From assembly GCF_900155425.1 (NCBI RefSeq), contig NZ_LT700190.1:665386-729385 (forward strand): a stretch of DNA of 64,000 bases, given 5' to 3'. Positions 36,305-45,477 of this stretch are shown here, piece by piece; the first letter of the stretch is position 1, and the number at the start of each line of letters is the position of its first letter. This DNA comes from Parabacteroides massiliensis. GTDB taxonomy: Bacteria; Bacteroidota; Bacteroidia; Bacteroidales; Tannerellaceae. The notes below the pieces were generated by a model that was not told the DNA's origin, searched no databases, and saw only the letters and a list, made by a program, of their open reading frames with translations. The position numbers and the translations under genes are program-made.

Positions 36305-36871
36305 ATGAAGTGTATGAAAAAAATACTTTTCCTCTTTTTGCTTCTGGCCGGAATGACGAACGTCTATGGACAGAAGTTTGCGGTAAAGTCAAACTTGCTG
36401 TATGACGCGACTGCAACGATCAATCTTGGGGTTGAGATGGGGCTGGGCAAGAAGTGGACGCTGGACTTGTCCGGTAACTACAACGGATGGAAGTTGGGCG
36501 ACGACATGCGTTGGAAACATTGGATGGTTCAGCCGGAAGCACGTTATTGGCTATGCGAGAAGTTTAACGGCCATTTTCTCGGAGTTCATGCTCATTATGC
36601 CGATTATAATGTCGGCGGGATCAAGTTTCTGAGTAAAAATATGGAGAATTATCGTTATCAAGGCAACCTTTACGGAGCCGGCGTGTCCTATGGCTACCAG
36701 TGGCTGCTGAGCAACCGTTGGAGCATGGAGGCTGTGATTGGTATCGGATGGGCGCATCTGGACTATGATAAATATCCGTGCGCATCGTGTGGTACGATTC
36801 AGAAGAGCGAAACGAAAGACTATTTCGGAGTGACGAAGGCTGCTCTTTCTATTATTTACTTCATTAAATAA
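36305..36871 (+). CDS. DUF3575-like outer-membrane protein of fimbrial loci
   Basis: 188 residues with signal peptide KKILFLFLLLAGMTNVYGQ, then KFAVKSNLLYDATATINLGVEMGLGKKWTLDLSGNYNGW, a beginning typical of DUF3575 barrels. The remainder alternates aromatic-rich strands and ends SIIYFIK. A second ATG three codons in (36314) may be the true start. In other Bacteroidales these genes open fimbrial operons together with DUF3868 genes, as here; no pilin gene follows directly, although the pilins lie upstream. Likely an outer-membrane assembly or anchoring factor (inference). Confidence 0.78.
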   Translation: MKCMKKILFLFLLLAGMTNVYGQKFAVKSNLLYDATATINLGVEMGLGKKWTLDLSGNYNGWKLGDDMRWKHWMVQPEARYWLCEKFNGHFLGVHAHYADYNVGGIKFLSKNMENYRYQGNLYGAGVSYGYQWLLSNRWSMEAVIGIGWAHLDYDKYPCASCGTIQKSETKDYFGVTKAALSIIYFIK

Positions 36872-36879
36872 TCGGAGCT

Positions 36880-38346
36880 ATGAAGAAGACGATGAAAATG
36901 TATATGGCGGCAGCTCTGTTAGCTGTCGTTTCGCCGGCTATCCAGGCTCAGGTCCCGGTAAAAGCGGTTTGTAACGAGCTAAAACAAAAGGGTAACGAAT
37001 TGGTGATCGACGCCGTGATCACGGTCGACGGCAGCCGGATCAAATCCCGTGAGAATCTCTCCCTGACACCGGTCCTGGAATCGGCTTCGCAGCAGGAAGG
37101 GTTGCCTTCCATCTTGCTGAACGGACGGATCAGCCAGAAGGTGTATGACCGTGAGATCGCGTTGGACAACTTGCAGGATGAACCCCGCTTTTTGGTCGTG
37201 CAGGCCGGAAAGAGCGAAAATGTCATCAGCTATAAGACGGTAATCCCGTTTGAATCGTGGATGAAAGACGCCCGTTTCGTGTTGATCCCGAACATGTGCG
37301 GTTGCGGGAAAGAAGCGCAGGGTGAGCCGCTCGTGATAGCCGACAAGGTCCTGACCCGCCCCGGCAAACGGTATGAGGTGAAGCCTGTCCTGGCCTATAT
37401 CTCTCCGGAAGCGGAAACGGTAAAACACCGTGCCGAAGTGGGGACTGCTTATCTGGACTTCCAAGTGGGTAAATATGCCATCCTGCCGGACTTCCGCAAC
37501 AATGCGGCGGAACTGGCAAAGATCGACAATACGGTCAGTACGGTCGTAAACGATAAGAACATCACGCTCGAAGGCATTATCCTGAAAGGTTTTGCATCGC
37601 CCGAAGGCAGCTACAAGTCCAATACGGTTCTGGCGGGCAATCGTGTGAAAGCGCTTTCCGAATATATACGGAAGAAACATGACTTCAAACCGGAGCTTTT
37701 CACGTTGGAAAACGGTTCTGAAGATTGGAATGGCCTGAAAGCGAAAGTGGAGGCCGACCGGAGCGTTCCTTCGCGTGAGGCTGTGCTGGCTGTCATCGAC
37801 AGCAATGACGACCCGGACAAGAAAGACGCCAAGCTGGCTGCTTTGGACGGTGGGGTCCCCTACCGTTATGTGCTGAAGAATATCTATCCTTCGTTGCGCC
37901 GTTCCGATTACCGTGTCGCTTACCAGGTGCGTTTCTTTACGGTCGAAGAAGGCCGCGAGATTATCAAGACGCATCCGCAGCAGTTGAGCTTGAGCGAAAT
38001 GTTTGCGGTGGCCAACAGCTACGAGATCGGGAGCAAGGAATATAATGAAGTGTTCGAGATTGCGGTCCGTATGTACAGCGATGATCCTGTCGCCAATCTG
38101 AACGCCGCCAATATTGCCTTGTCGAAGAACGATCTGGATGTGGCCCGTACTTATCTGGGCAAGGCAGGCAATAGCCCCGAAGCCATCCATGCACGTGGTG
38201 TCCTGAATCTGCTGGATGGAAATCTGGACGAGGCAGGAAAACTGTTGGAACAGGTAAAAGCCGCCGGAGTGAAGGAAGCAGCGGTCAATTTGGATGAACT
38301 GCGTAAGAAGGAGGCCGATAATCGGCTCTTTGATAGTTTTGAATAG
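36880..38346 (+). CDS. DUF3868-like protein with OmpA-like region and TPR-like C-terminus
   Basis: 488 residues, signal peptide MKKTMKMYMAAALLAVVSPAIQA. The N-terminal beta domain (about 25-130) contains two cysteines in NMCGCGKEAQG just after it. LEGIILKGFASPEGSYKSN ... NRVKALSEYIR (about 225-262) is an OmpA-like peptidoglycan-binding pattern. The C-terminal 130 residues (DPVANLNAANIALSKNDLDVARTYL) look like tetratricopeptide repeats. Starts 8 bases after the DUF3575 gene, so one operon. By association with fimbrial loci, probably a periplasmic linker for fimbrial assembly. Confidence 0.78.
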   Translation: MKKTMKMYMAAALLAVVSPAIQAQVPVKAVCNELKQKGNELVIDAVITVDGSRIKSRENLSLTPVLESASQQEGLPSILLNGRISQKVYDREIALDNLQDEPRFLVVQAGKSENVISYKTVIPFESWMKDARFVLIPNMCGCGKEAQGEPLVIADKVLTRPGKRYEVKPVLAYISPEAETVKHRAEVGTAYLDFQVGKYAILPDFRNNAAELAKIDNTVSTVVNDKNITLEGIILKGFASPEGSYKSNTVLAGNRVKALSEYIRKKHDFKPELFTLENGSEDWNGLKAKVEADRSVPSREAVLAVIDSNDDPDKKDAKLAALDGGVPYRYVLKNIYPSLRRSDYRVAYQVRFFTVEEGREIIKTHPQQLSLSEMFAVANSYEIGSKEYNEVFEIAVRMYSDDPVANLNAANIALSKNDLDVARTYLGKAGNSPEAIHARGVLNLLDGNLDEAGKLLEQVKAAGVKEAAVNLDELRKKEADNRLFDSFE

Positions 38347-38390
38347 CAAGATTGATACTTTTACAGTGCAACCGTTACTGTATTAGCCGA

Positions 38391-38398
38391 TATCTTTG
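38391..38398 (+). promoter_or_regulatory. -7 box before the small ORF
   Basis: TATCTTTG, 51 bases upstream of the ATG at 38449, with no good TTG at -33. TGCATATAAAAGATTGAG follows (38411 on), a relative of the leader motif seen at 16887, 17836 and 18199. Confidence 0.45.
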
Positions 38399-38448
38399 CG
38401 ATTGAGAGTTTGCATATAAAAGATTGAGAATTTAAAGTATTAAGATTT

Positions 38449-38622
38449 ATGGAGCGTATAGCGGATGTCGAAAAAGTTCTGATGAATGAGATAGACAACC
38501 AACATGGTGTCTACTTATATCTCGAAGGTAATGCATGGTGCGCGTATGAACGTTCTGCTTATTATCTGGCCTGCTTGAATTGCCTTTTTATTAAACAACC
38601 GAGAGGTTTGAATAAATATTAA
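38449..38622 (+). CDS. Small ORF, 57 residues, possibly a truncated gene
   Basis: Starts MERIADVEKVLMNEIDNQHG and continues VYLYLEGNAWCAYERSAYYL to a stop after LNKY. It has its own -7 box and a strong terminator 24 bases after the stop, so it is likely a transcription unit. The balanced, non-repetitive amino-acid use argues for a real protein. The abrupt end in a basic tail (IKQPRGLNKY) suggests it may be the front part of a longer lost gene. No family recognised. Confidence 0.5.
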   Translation: MERIADVEKVLMNEIDNQHGVYLYLEGNAWCAYERSAYYLACLNCLFIKQPRGLNKY

Positions 38623-38645
38623 GTTGTAAAATTGAGGGTGTATTT

Positions 38646-38688
38646 GTCCCGAAGGCGGATCGCAAGATTTCCCTTCGGGACTTTTTTT
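38646..38688 (+). terminator. Rho-independent terminator
   Basis: GTCCCGAAGG / CCTTCGGGAC stem (38646-38681) followed by seven T. Confidence 0.9.
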
Positions 38689-38801
38689 GTTGAGGGATAA
38701 TGTGCCGATCAGCCGATTGCCGAAACATTTTCCCCGGTCCGGCATCCTGTTCATAAATAATATGTATATTTGTGGAATACAAATAAATAACAACGTTAAC
38801 T

Positions 38802-39775
38802 ATGAAAAAGGAAGAGTCAGATCAGAAAATCATGGGAGAGATGGAAAGAAAAGAGTTGCAGGAAAGATATATTCGCTTTGATTGGGCCATTAAGCGCCTA
38901 TTGCGCCAGAAGGCCAACTTCAGTGTGCTCGAAGGTTTCCTGACCGTCATGATCGGCGAAGAAGTCAAGATTTTGGAAATCCTCGAAAGTGAAGGCAACC
39001 AGGCGACTTTTGACGACAAATTCAACCGTGTGGACATCAAGGCTTTGAACAGTAAAGGCGAGATTATCATCGTCGAAGTCCAGAACACTCGCGAGATGTA
39101 CTACCTCGAACGCATCCTCTACGGTGTAGCCAAAGCGATCACCGAGCATATATATATATCGGTGAAAGTTATCAGAACGTGAAGAAAGTCTATTCCATTA
39201 GTATTCTCTATTTCGACCTCGGTGTCGGTACAGACTATTTCTATCATGGGCAGAACTACTTTGTGGGTGTGCATACGGGTGACCTGCTACGCATCAACGC
39301 TCGCGACCGCGACGTGGTCGTTCCCCGCTTGCCTGCCGAAATCTTCCCTGAATACATACTGATCCGTGTGAACGAGTTCGACAAAGTCGCGAGCACGCCT
39401 CTTGACGAGTGGATCGAGTATCTGAAGGACGGCACGATCCGTCCGGACACGACTGTTCCCGGCCTTCGCGAAGCACGCGAGAAACTGAAATACGACTCCA
39501 TGTCGCGTGGTGAACGCTACGCCTACGATGAGCACCTCACCAATGTCGTGATCCAGGAAGACGCCATCGAGAATGCCAAGTGGGAAGGTCTTGTCGAAGG
39601 TCGCGCCGAAGGTCTTGAAATGGGCCGTGCCGAAGGTCTTGAAATGGGCCGCGCCGAAGGCGGGAAACAAACACAATTGGAAATCGCGCACAATCTCAAA
39701 AAACTGTCGCTGCCTCTTGAAACGATTATACAGGTAACGGGGCTTTCCGTAGAAGAAATAGAAAGCCTGAAATAG
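38802..39775 (+). pseudogene. PD-(D/E)XK (Rpn-family) transposase-like gene, frameshifted in an AT repeat
   Basis: Two overlapping frames make one protein of about 324 residues. Frame 1 (38802-39182) holds the nuclease core: FDDKFNRVDIKA and IIIVEVQNTREM give the D...ExQ residues. Frame 2 (from about 39150, first start GTG at 39179, to 39775) continues VKKVYSISILYFDLGVGTD and ends in RAEGLEMG repeats and a C-terminal helix. The break falls in an (AT)6 run near 39148-39160; removing one AT unit gives ITEHIYIGESYQNVKKVY without interruption. The family has been linked to recA-independent recombination in E. coli (RpnA). Either decayed or slippage-switched. Confidence 0.8.
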
Positions 39776-39870
39776 TCACCTGCAATATTGTTGATTTACG
39801 GTGGTGTCAAAATGGTATTGTTTTGTCAATAAAGACACCGGTAAATGCTGATTTTAGGTCTAAATCCAAT

Positions 39871-40515
39871 TTATAATGTACGATAGACTATGACGCGGGC
39901 CTCCGGTGAGAGGGTGACGGTAAAGCTGTTGCCCGTCGCTTCGTTTAATGCTCCTTGCCACCAGGCTGTCAGCCGGCGGTTCCGGATGGGCCAACGCAGT
40001 CCGGTAGTAGAAATCGTGCCGGAAGGGGCAAGCGAGAAAAGGGACACTTGGGTTCCGGGCTTGCTTGTCAGCGTCGTTGTTTGCCGGATAGGAGTGAAAA
40101 GTCCATAGTCAGAGAGCATCTCGATCCGGCGGAACAGCGGGGCGTAGTCCATCAGCAGGGATATATTGCCTAACGTATGGTCTTCGCGCAGTCCGGTAGC
40201 CCCTAAGATCAGGACTTCCTGTTGCCCGGACCGGTGGGCGAAACGGACGGATTTCGTCAGGTCGTTGATCTCCTGGTCTTCCACGATATGGATACGGTCG
40301 GCGTAGCGCTCGCGGAAGCGGGGTGGAAGGCTGTCCAGGTCGCCGACGACGGCTGCCGGGGTGATGCCTGTTTTGTCCAACGCTTCGACGGCTCCGTCGC
40401 AGGCGATGACGACGGAGGCTTCGTGCAAGAGACGAAGCGGCAGAGCTGTTTGCGGAAAACTGCCATTTGCCATGACAACGCATTTATAAGGTGCTATCAT
40501 TTGTTCTTGTTCCAT
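39871..40515 (-). CDS. Thiamine pyrophosphokinase
   Basis: 214 residues from the ATG at 40515; the frame runs further upstream but only over low-complexity antisense of pnuC, so the late start is chosen (40500 is also possible). It makes TPP from thiamine and ATP. Family motifs: VVIACDGAVEAL (D40), GDLDSLP at 58-64, QEINDLTKS at 81-89, and GATGLREDHTLGN at 105-117. The C-terminal TPK B1-binding domain follows. It overlaps the pnuC end by 32 bases, implying coupled translation, and is the last gene of the TPP-riboswitch operon. Confidence 0.9.
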   Translation of the reverse strand: MEQEQMIAPYKCVVMANGSFPQTALPLRLLHEASVVIACDGAVEALDKTGITPAAVVGDLDSLPPRFRERYADRIHIVEDQEINDLTKSVRFAHRSGQQEVLILGATGLREDHTLGNISLLMDYAPLFRRIEMLSDYGLFTPIRQTTTLTSKPGTQVSLFSLAPSGTISTTGLRWPIRNRRLTAWWQGALNEATGNSFTVTLSPEARVIVYRTL

Positions 40516-41092
40516 TCTTTTTCCATGTGTATAATCCGACTGCCGCCAGTATGGCGTAGCAAAGATAGAGAAACATTGTGGGATAGAGCCCACGCAGGTA
40601 GTAAAGATAGACGGAGACGCAGTTGACGATGATCCAGAATATCCAGTGCTCGATGATCCGGCGTGCCAGCATCCAAGTGGCGACGATCCCGACGGCGGTG
40701 GTAAAAGCATCGCCTGCCGGGATTGGTGAATCGGTGAAACAATGCAGGGCGTAATAGAGCAGCGCGAACAGGGCGAGGATGGCGGAGCCGATCCCGGCGA
40801 AAAGGAGGGGCGTCATGTTGCGGTAGAGGATCGCCTCTTGAGTGGGGGCGGCCTCTACGGTCGAGGCCGTTTCGACCTTACGCTTGCGTGTCCACTGCCA
40901 GAAGCCGTATATGCTGATGGCAACATAATAGATGTTTAATCCCATATCGGCGTATATCTTCGAAAAGAAGAAGACAAAGACATAGACAAGGGAAGTGAGG
41001 AAACCTACCACCCACATGGCACGGTGCTGCCTGATCTCCAAAAGCAGATAAAGCAGCCCCGTCAATACTCCGAAATATTCCAATAGTTGCAT
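40484..41092 (-). CDS. PnuC-family transporter, probably thiamine (PnuT)
   Basis: 202 residues, strongly hydrophobic with about seven helices. The N-terminal LEYFGVLTGLLYLLLEIRQHRAMWVVGF is the PnuC pattern, followed by YYVAISIYGFWQWTRKR. The C-terminal HWIFWIIVNCVSVYLYYLRGLYPTMFLYLCY carries the substrate-pocket W-x-x-x-N motif. PnuC proteins mediate facilitated diffusion with trapping by phosphorylation. Being between a TPP-controlled TonB receptor and a thiamine kinase points to thiamine rather than nicotinamide riboside. Confidence 0.88.
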   Translation of the reverse strand: MQLLEYFGVLTGLLYLLLEIRQHRAMWVVGFLTSLVYVFVFFFSKIYADMGLNIYYVAISIYGFWQWTRKRKVETASTVEAAPTQEAILYRNMTPLLFAGIGSAILALFALLYYALHCFTDSPIPAGDAFTTAVGIVATWMLARRIIEHWIFWIIVNCVSVYLYYLRGLYPTMFLYLCYAILAAVGLYTWKKNGTRTNDSTL

Positions 41093-41095
41093 CTT

Positions 41096-43303
41096 TTAGA
41101 ATTTGAATGTGACTCGTGCCATTGCGTTTGTCCCGGCCTGGGTGAAATAGCCGTCTTCTTTGTAGCGTTCGCCACCGACGATTGCCGAGTAAACCCAGGC
41201 ATTGGTCTCATACTGCTCGTTGAACAGGTTGTTGACCGTGACATCGAGTGCTATTTCTTTCATGAACTTCGGTTTGAAAACATACCCGACACGCAGGTTG
41301 CTGACGAAATAAGGGTCGACGGAACGGTCTTTGCAAGAAGTGTTGTCGATATACTGGCGGCCGACAAACTGGGTGTTGAAGCTCGCACTGAATTGTTTCC
41401 AACTGAAATTGAACATGCTGTTGGCGATGATATCCGGCGAAAAGGCGATGTCGGTCGTTCCTAAGTCGTTGCGGTCCTCGCGCAGGTAGTTCCAGTCAGC
41501 GTCGTAGACCTCGATGCTTTCGGTGAAGTTCTTGATCTTGTTCCGGCTTAACGTCAGGTTTCCGCTCCAGTCCAGCCAACGGGCGATTTTCACACCTCCT
41601 GTTAATTCTATCCCCATCCGGTAGCTGTCCTTGATATTGGAAGTGAGGGCTTCACCGATCTCGCTGATTTTGCCGGTCAGGATCAGTTGGTTGTTGTAGT
41701 CCATGAAGTAGAGGTTGGCACCGATGTGGAAACGGGAGTTGCCGAAACCGTAGCCGGCCTCATAGTCGTAGAGCGTTTCATGCTGCGGGCGTTCATTGGG
41801 GCCGGCTTCGGTGAAGTTATCGCGGTTCGGTTCGCGGTTGGCTACCGAGAAAGAGACGAAAGCGCTATGGCCGCCCTTCTGGAAGTTAAGACCTGCCTTG
41901 GGGTTGAAGAAGTTCCAATGTTTGTCGATATCCACGTGGTCGCCGGCTTTGTCGTCGCTGCCTTCGATCGTGTAGTGGATGCCCCGGTACTGCATGTCCA
42001 GATACCCGTTCAAGTTGGGATAGAACTGGTAATTGGCCTTGGTGTACATATTGTAATCCAGCTTGTCGCCCGTGTTACGGTAATATTCGTAGTCCGGTTC
42101 GGGAAGACAGTTCGATTGCTTTGCCCACATGACACGCCCGAAGTGGTCGCCGTCATAGCGGTTGATGGCGGCTCCGGCGGTAAACTGTAAACGTTCACCT
42201 CGGTAATTCGCGCTGTAGATGGCACCATAGAAATCGTTATCCAGCCACTTGCGGCGGATGAGATCCGTTTTGGTAAAAGTTTCTCCCTGGCTGTCGATAT
42301 AAAGAGGCAGTTTGTAGTTCTTGACTTTGGCTCCGGCTTTATAATCTTCGTAATAGCCCGCTCCGTGTGTGTAATGGAGTGTCAGATTCATGTTCCAAAG
42401 GTCGCTCAGACGCTGGCTGGCTGTGAGGTGGTAGTTCTGCTGCCGGTAGTTGTCCGTCTGGTTCTTGTAATATTTGGTGACACCGTCTTCTTCATATTCA
42501 CCGCAAGGATTGTAGGTGCGGTTTGTGTCCAACATATAGGAAGGAACGCCGGTCCATGCCTGGTATGTCTTCTCTATGCTTCCGAATGTTTGGAAGCGGA
42601 TCAACGTGTTGTCCCCGTAGTAGGCTGCCGAAGCGAAGTAGGAGTGCATGTTGGCATTGGCCCGGTCGATGTAGCCGTCGCTCTGGATATTGGAATAGCG
42701 GGCATCGAAAACGAAATGGTCCTGTAGAAGCCCGGTCCCGAACTTGACCGTGTTTTTGACTGTTCCGAACGAACCGGCCGAGACTGAATATTCGGCATAA
42801 GGTTTCAACTCCGATTTCTGTGTCTGCATGGCAACGGTTGCCCCGAAGGCGGCTGCCCCGTTGGTCGAAGTCCCGGCGCCGCGCTGTATCTGGATATTAT
42901 CGACCGAAGAGGCAAAGTCTGGCATGTTCACCCAGAAGACCGTATGCGACTCGGAGTCGTTCATCGGTACGCCGTTGACCGTGATGTTGATACGGTTGGC
43001 ATCCGTTCCTCGGATGCGGAACCCGGAATAACCGATACCTGTCCCTGCGTCCGATGTCATGATCACAGACGGTGATTGGAGAATCAGGAAGGGGATTCCC
43101 TGCCCGTCGTTCCGGCGGTTCAGCTCGTCTTTTGTCAGTTCGCTGTAGGCAACCGGGGTTCCTTTGGCTACTTTGGTTGCGGTGACGACCACTTCGTCCA
43201 GCGAGATGTCTTTTGAAAATCCTAAAGAATCGGCATGTTCAGTCGTTTTTCCTTGTGCCGACAATGCCACTAATGATGAGGCAATAATAAAAACACGTTT
43301 CAT
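41096..43303 (-). CDS. TonB-dependent outer-membrane receptor, predicted thiamine importer
   Basis: 735 residues. Signal peptide of about 18 residues, a TonB-box-like DEVVVTATK near 36-44, plug domain with QSPSVIMTSDAGTGIGYSGFRIRGTD and RINITVNGVPMNDSESH, then a 22-strand barrel closing with VTFKF. Unlike SusC proteins it has no N-terminal carboxypeptidase-like domain and no SusD partner. The TPP riboswitch in its leader and its operon partners support thiamine or a derivative as ligand. The gap to pnuC is 3 bases. Confidence 0.9.
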   Translation of the reverse strand: MKRVFIIASSLVALSAQGKTTEHADSLGFSKDISLDEVVVTATKVAKGTPVAYSELTKDELNRRNDGQGIPFLILQSPSVIMTSDAGTGIGYSGFRIRGTDANRINITVNGVPMNDSESHTVFWVNMPDFASSVDNIQIQRGAGTSTNGAAAFGATVAMQTQKSELKPYAEYSVSAGSFGTVKNTVKFGTGLLQDHFVFDARYSNIQSDGYIDRANANMHSYFASAAYYGDNTLIRFQTFGSIEKTYQAWTGVPSYMLDTNRTYNPCGEYEEDGVTKYYKNQTDNYRQQNYHLTASQRLSDLWNMNLTLHYTHGAGYYEDYKAGAKVKNYKLPLYIDSQGETFTKTDLIRRKWLDNDFYGAIYSANYRGERLQFTAGAAINRYDGDHFGRVMWAKQSNCLPEPDYEYYRNTGDKLDYNMYTKANYQFYPNLNGYLDMQYRGIHYTIEGSDDKAGDHVDIDKHWNFFNPKAGLNFQKGGHSAFVSFSVANREPNRDNFTEAGPNERPQHETLYDYEAGYGFGNSRFHIGANLYFMDYNNQLILTGKISEIGEALTSNIKDSYRMGIELTGGVKIARWLDWSGNLTLSRNKIKNFTESIEVYDADWNYLREDRNDLGTTDIAFSPDIIANSMFNFSWKQFSASFNTQFVGRQYIDNTSCKDRSVDPYFVSNLRVGYVFKPKFMKEIALDVTVNNLFNEQYETNAWVYSAIVGGERYKEDGYFTQAGTNAMARVTFKF

Positions 43304-43382
43304 TCTTTTTCTTTTTGATAACCTGATTTAATAAAAAAAAGAATAGCACAGAGGTGGGCTGTTTTGCAGAAAACACACTTTT

Positions 43383-43478
43383 TTCCCTTCGCCGGCATTA
43401 TCCGTCCAGGTTCAATGGGTATAATCTCAGCCTGCCTTCCTGTTTCTTGGGAACCATTCCGGCAAGCACCCCTTTGTA
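43383..43478 (-). promoter_or_regulatory. TPP riboswitch (THI element)
   Basis: Read leftward: GGGGTGCTTGCCGG, then CAGGCTGAGATTATACCC, then TGAACCTGGACGGATAATGCC, then GGCGAAGGGA: the conserved TPP-aptamer blocks in order. About 80 bases separate it from the start codon. That spacer includes GTTTTCTGCAAAAC and, nearer the gene, a small hairpin before an eight-U run (about 43331-43338), which could be the terminator of the expression platform. Confidence 0.95.
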
Positions 43479-43485
43479 TTCGGGG

Positions 43486-43516
43486 CAAAGAAACAAAAAA
43501 AACATGAAATGACCAA
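43486..43516 (-). promoter_or_regulatory. Promoter of the thiamine salvage operon
   Basis: On the minus strand, TTG (43516-43514), 20 bases, TTTCTTTG (43493-43486), close to TAnnTTTG. Transcription would start at the edge of the riboswitch. Confidence 0.7.
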
Positions 43517-43610
43517 ATGCATCGGTCTATGCCATATGCCTGCTTTGGGGATATATATACAAGTATGTACGCGATAAATCCTATAACAGACAGAAAAAAT
43601 ATATATTTAT

Positions 43611-43640
43611 TTGAAAACTCACTGATTATTTGTATATTTG
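43611..43640 (+). promoter_or_regulatory. Promoter of the rimP-nusA-infB operon
   Basis: TTG at 43611-43613, 19 bases, TATATTTG at 43633-43640. The leader to rimP is about 55 bases and contains GAGGAGGGGGCGGGCAGTCC. Confidence 0.85.
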
Positions 43641-43700
43641 CGGACGATTAAGCGAAGATGAGGAGGGGGCGGGCAGTCCCCTTCTTTTGTTCTTAACTGT

Positions 43701-44174
43701 ATGTATATGATTGAAAAAGACGTGATAAGTCAGTTGGTAGAAGAAAAATTGGCTTCTTCCGACAATTATTTAGTAGATGTAGTAATTAAACCAGGTAACC
43801 TGATTATCATAGAAATAGATAATGATGAGGGTGTTTGTATCGACGACTGCGTGGAGTTGAGTCGCTATGTGGAAGGTCATCTGGATCGCGATGTGGAAGA
43901 CTTCGAGTTGGAAGTTGGTTCCGCCGGGATAACGTCCCCGTTTAAAGTGCTTCGCCAGTATGTGAAAAATATAGGCAATGAAGTGGAGATGCTGCTTAAA
44001 AACGGTACAAAGTTGACCGGCATATTGAAGTCGGCCGACGAAAACGGAGTGGTCGTCACTGTCGAAAAACAAGTGAAACCCGAAGGAGCCAAGCGTAAAG
44101 TGACTGTTCAGGAAGACCTGTCATATACATTCGATGAAATAAAATATACAAAATACCTAATAAGATTCAAGTAA
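43701..44174 (+). CDS. rimP: Ribosome maturation factor RimP
   Basis: 157 residues. N-terminal domain with YLVDVVIKPGNLIIIEIDNDEGVCIDDCVELSR and FELEVGSAGITSPFK, and a C-terminal SH3-like domain (GTKLTGILKSADENGVVVTVE). It helps 30S subunit maturation. The first ATG is used; a second Met two codons later is an alternative. It is the first gene of the operon, with nusA starting 8 bases after its stop. Confidence 0.94.
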   Translation: MYMIEKDVISQLVEEKLASSDNYLVDVVIKPGNLIIIEIDNDEGVCIDDCVELSRYVEGHLDRDVEDFELEVGSAGITSPFKVLRQYVKNIGNEVEMLLKNGTKLTGILKSADENGVVVTVEKQVKPEGAKRKVTVQEDLSYTFDEIKYTKYLIRFK

Positions 44175-44182
44175 AAAAGATT

Positions 44183-45457
44183 ATGGCCAAGAAAGAGGAA
44201 ACAATCAGTATGATTGACACACTTGCTGAGTTCAAGGAGTTGAAAAATATAGATAAAGATACGATGATCAGCGTGTTGGAAGACTCATTCCGTAACGTGA
44301 TCGCTAAAATGTTCGGAACGGATGAAAATTACGACGTAATTATCAACCCGGAAAAAGGTGACTTCGAAATCTGGAGAAACCGTACGGTTGTTGCCGATGA
44401 CGAACTGGAAGATGAGAATCTTCAGCTGACACTGACCGAGGCCCGCAAGATCGATGCCGACTGTGAAGTGGGCGAAGAGGTGACAGACGAGGTGCATTTT
44501 GCTGATTTCGGGCGTCGCGCCATCCTGAACCTGCGCCAAACGCTGGCTTCAAAGATACTTGAATTACAGAAAGACAGCTTGTTTGCTAAATATAAAGATA
44601 AAATCGGCAACATTATTGCAGCCGATGTTTATCAGGTATGGAAGAAAGAAATCCTGTTGTTGGACGACGAGGGTAACGAGTTGCTGCTCCCGAAAACAGA
44701 ACAGATCCCGACAGATTTTTACCGCAAAGGAGAAACCGTACGTGCTATCGTACAGCGGGTGGATAACTACAACAACAATCCGAAGATCATCCTTTCCCGT
44801 ACAGACAAATTATTCCTGCAGCGTTTGTTCGAACTTGAAGTGCCGGAAATCAACGATGGCCTGATCACCATCAAGGCGATTGCCCGTATTCCGGGAGAGA
44901 GAGCAAAAGTGGCCGTAGAGTCGTACGATGACCGTATCGACCCGGTTGGCGCTTGCGTCGGAATGAAAGGTTCCCGTATTCACGGTATCGTCCGCGAGCT
45001 GCGAAACGAGAACATCGATGTTATAAATTATACATCCAATGTATCGTTGTTTATCCAGCGTGCATTAAGCCCGGCAAAAATTTCCTCTATACGAGTGAAC
45101 GAAGAAGAACGTAAGGCAGAGGTTTATCTTCGTCCTGAAGAAGTATCATTGGCTATCGGTAAAGGTGGTTTGAATATCAAGCTTGCCTGTATGCTGACCG
45201 AATATGCCATCGATGTCTTCCGCGATGTGGAAGGTGCAGATGAAGAGGATATCTATTTGGATGAATTCTCGGATGAAATTGACAGCTGGGTAATCGAAGC
45301 ACTGAAGAATATCGGGTGCTACACGGCGAAGAGCGTATTGGCTATGAGCCGCGAAGAGATTATTGAACGTGCCGACCTCGAAGAACAGACTGTTGACGAG
45401 GTACTTGCTATCTTATCTGCCGAATTTGAAGATGAACAGGATGAAACCCAGGAATAA
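44183..45457 (+). CDS. nusA: Transcription termination/antitermination factor NusA
   Basis: 424 residues. N-terminal RNA-polymerase-binding domain (about 1-130), S1 domain (about 135-205), and KH1/KH2 (about 210-350) with [19 protein letters not shown] and [13 protein letters not shown]. One helix-hairpin-helix-like stretch follows ([18 protein letters not shown]) and an acidic tail. It lacks the two C-terminal acidic repeats of E. coli NusA, as is usual outside gammaproteobacteria. Acts on paused RNA polymerase. Confidence 0.96.
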   Translation: MAKKEETISMIDTLAEFKELKNIDKDTMISVLEDSFRNVIAKMFGTDENYDVIINPEKGDFEIWRNRTVVADDELEDENLQLTLTEARKIDADCEVGEEVTDEVHFADFGRRAILNLRQTLASKILELQKDSLFAKYKDKIGNIIAADVYQVWKKEILLLDDEGNELLLPKTEQIPTDFYRKGETVRAIVQRVDNYNNNPKIILSRTDKLFLQRLFELEVPEINDGLITIKAIARIPGERAKVAVESYDDRIDPVGACVGMKGSRIHGIVRELRNENIDVINYTSNVSLFIQRALSPAKISSIRVNEEERKAEVYLRPEEVSLAIGKGGLNIKLACMLTEYAIDVFRDVEGADEEDIYLDEFSDEIDSWVIEALKNIGCYTAKSVLAMSREEIIERADLEEQTVDEVLAILSAEFEDEQDETQE

Positions 45458-45477
45458 GTATTACGACAAAGTTTGAT

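Noticed and set aside
36979-38349. 456-codon frame antisense to the DUF3868-like gene
   Set aside because: Shadow of a gene with signal peptide, OmpA-like and TPR-like features on the plus strand.
40516-40710. N-terminal extension of the thiamine pyrophosphokinase
   Set aside because: The extra 65 codons are a second frame of pnuC and lack any conserved pattern; the MEQEQM start fits the family length.
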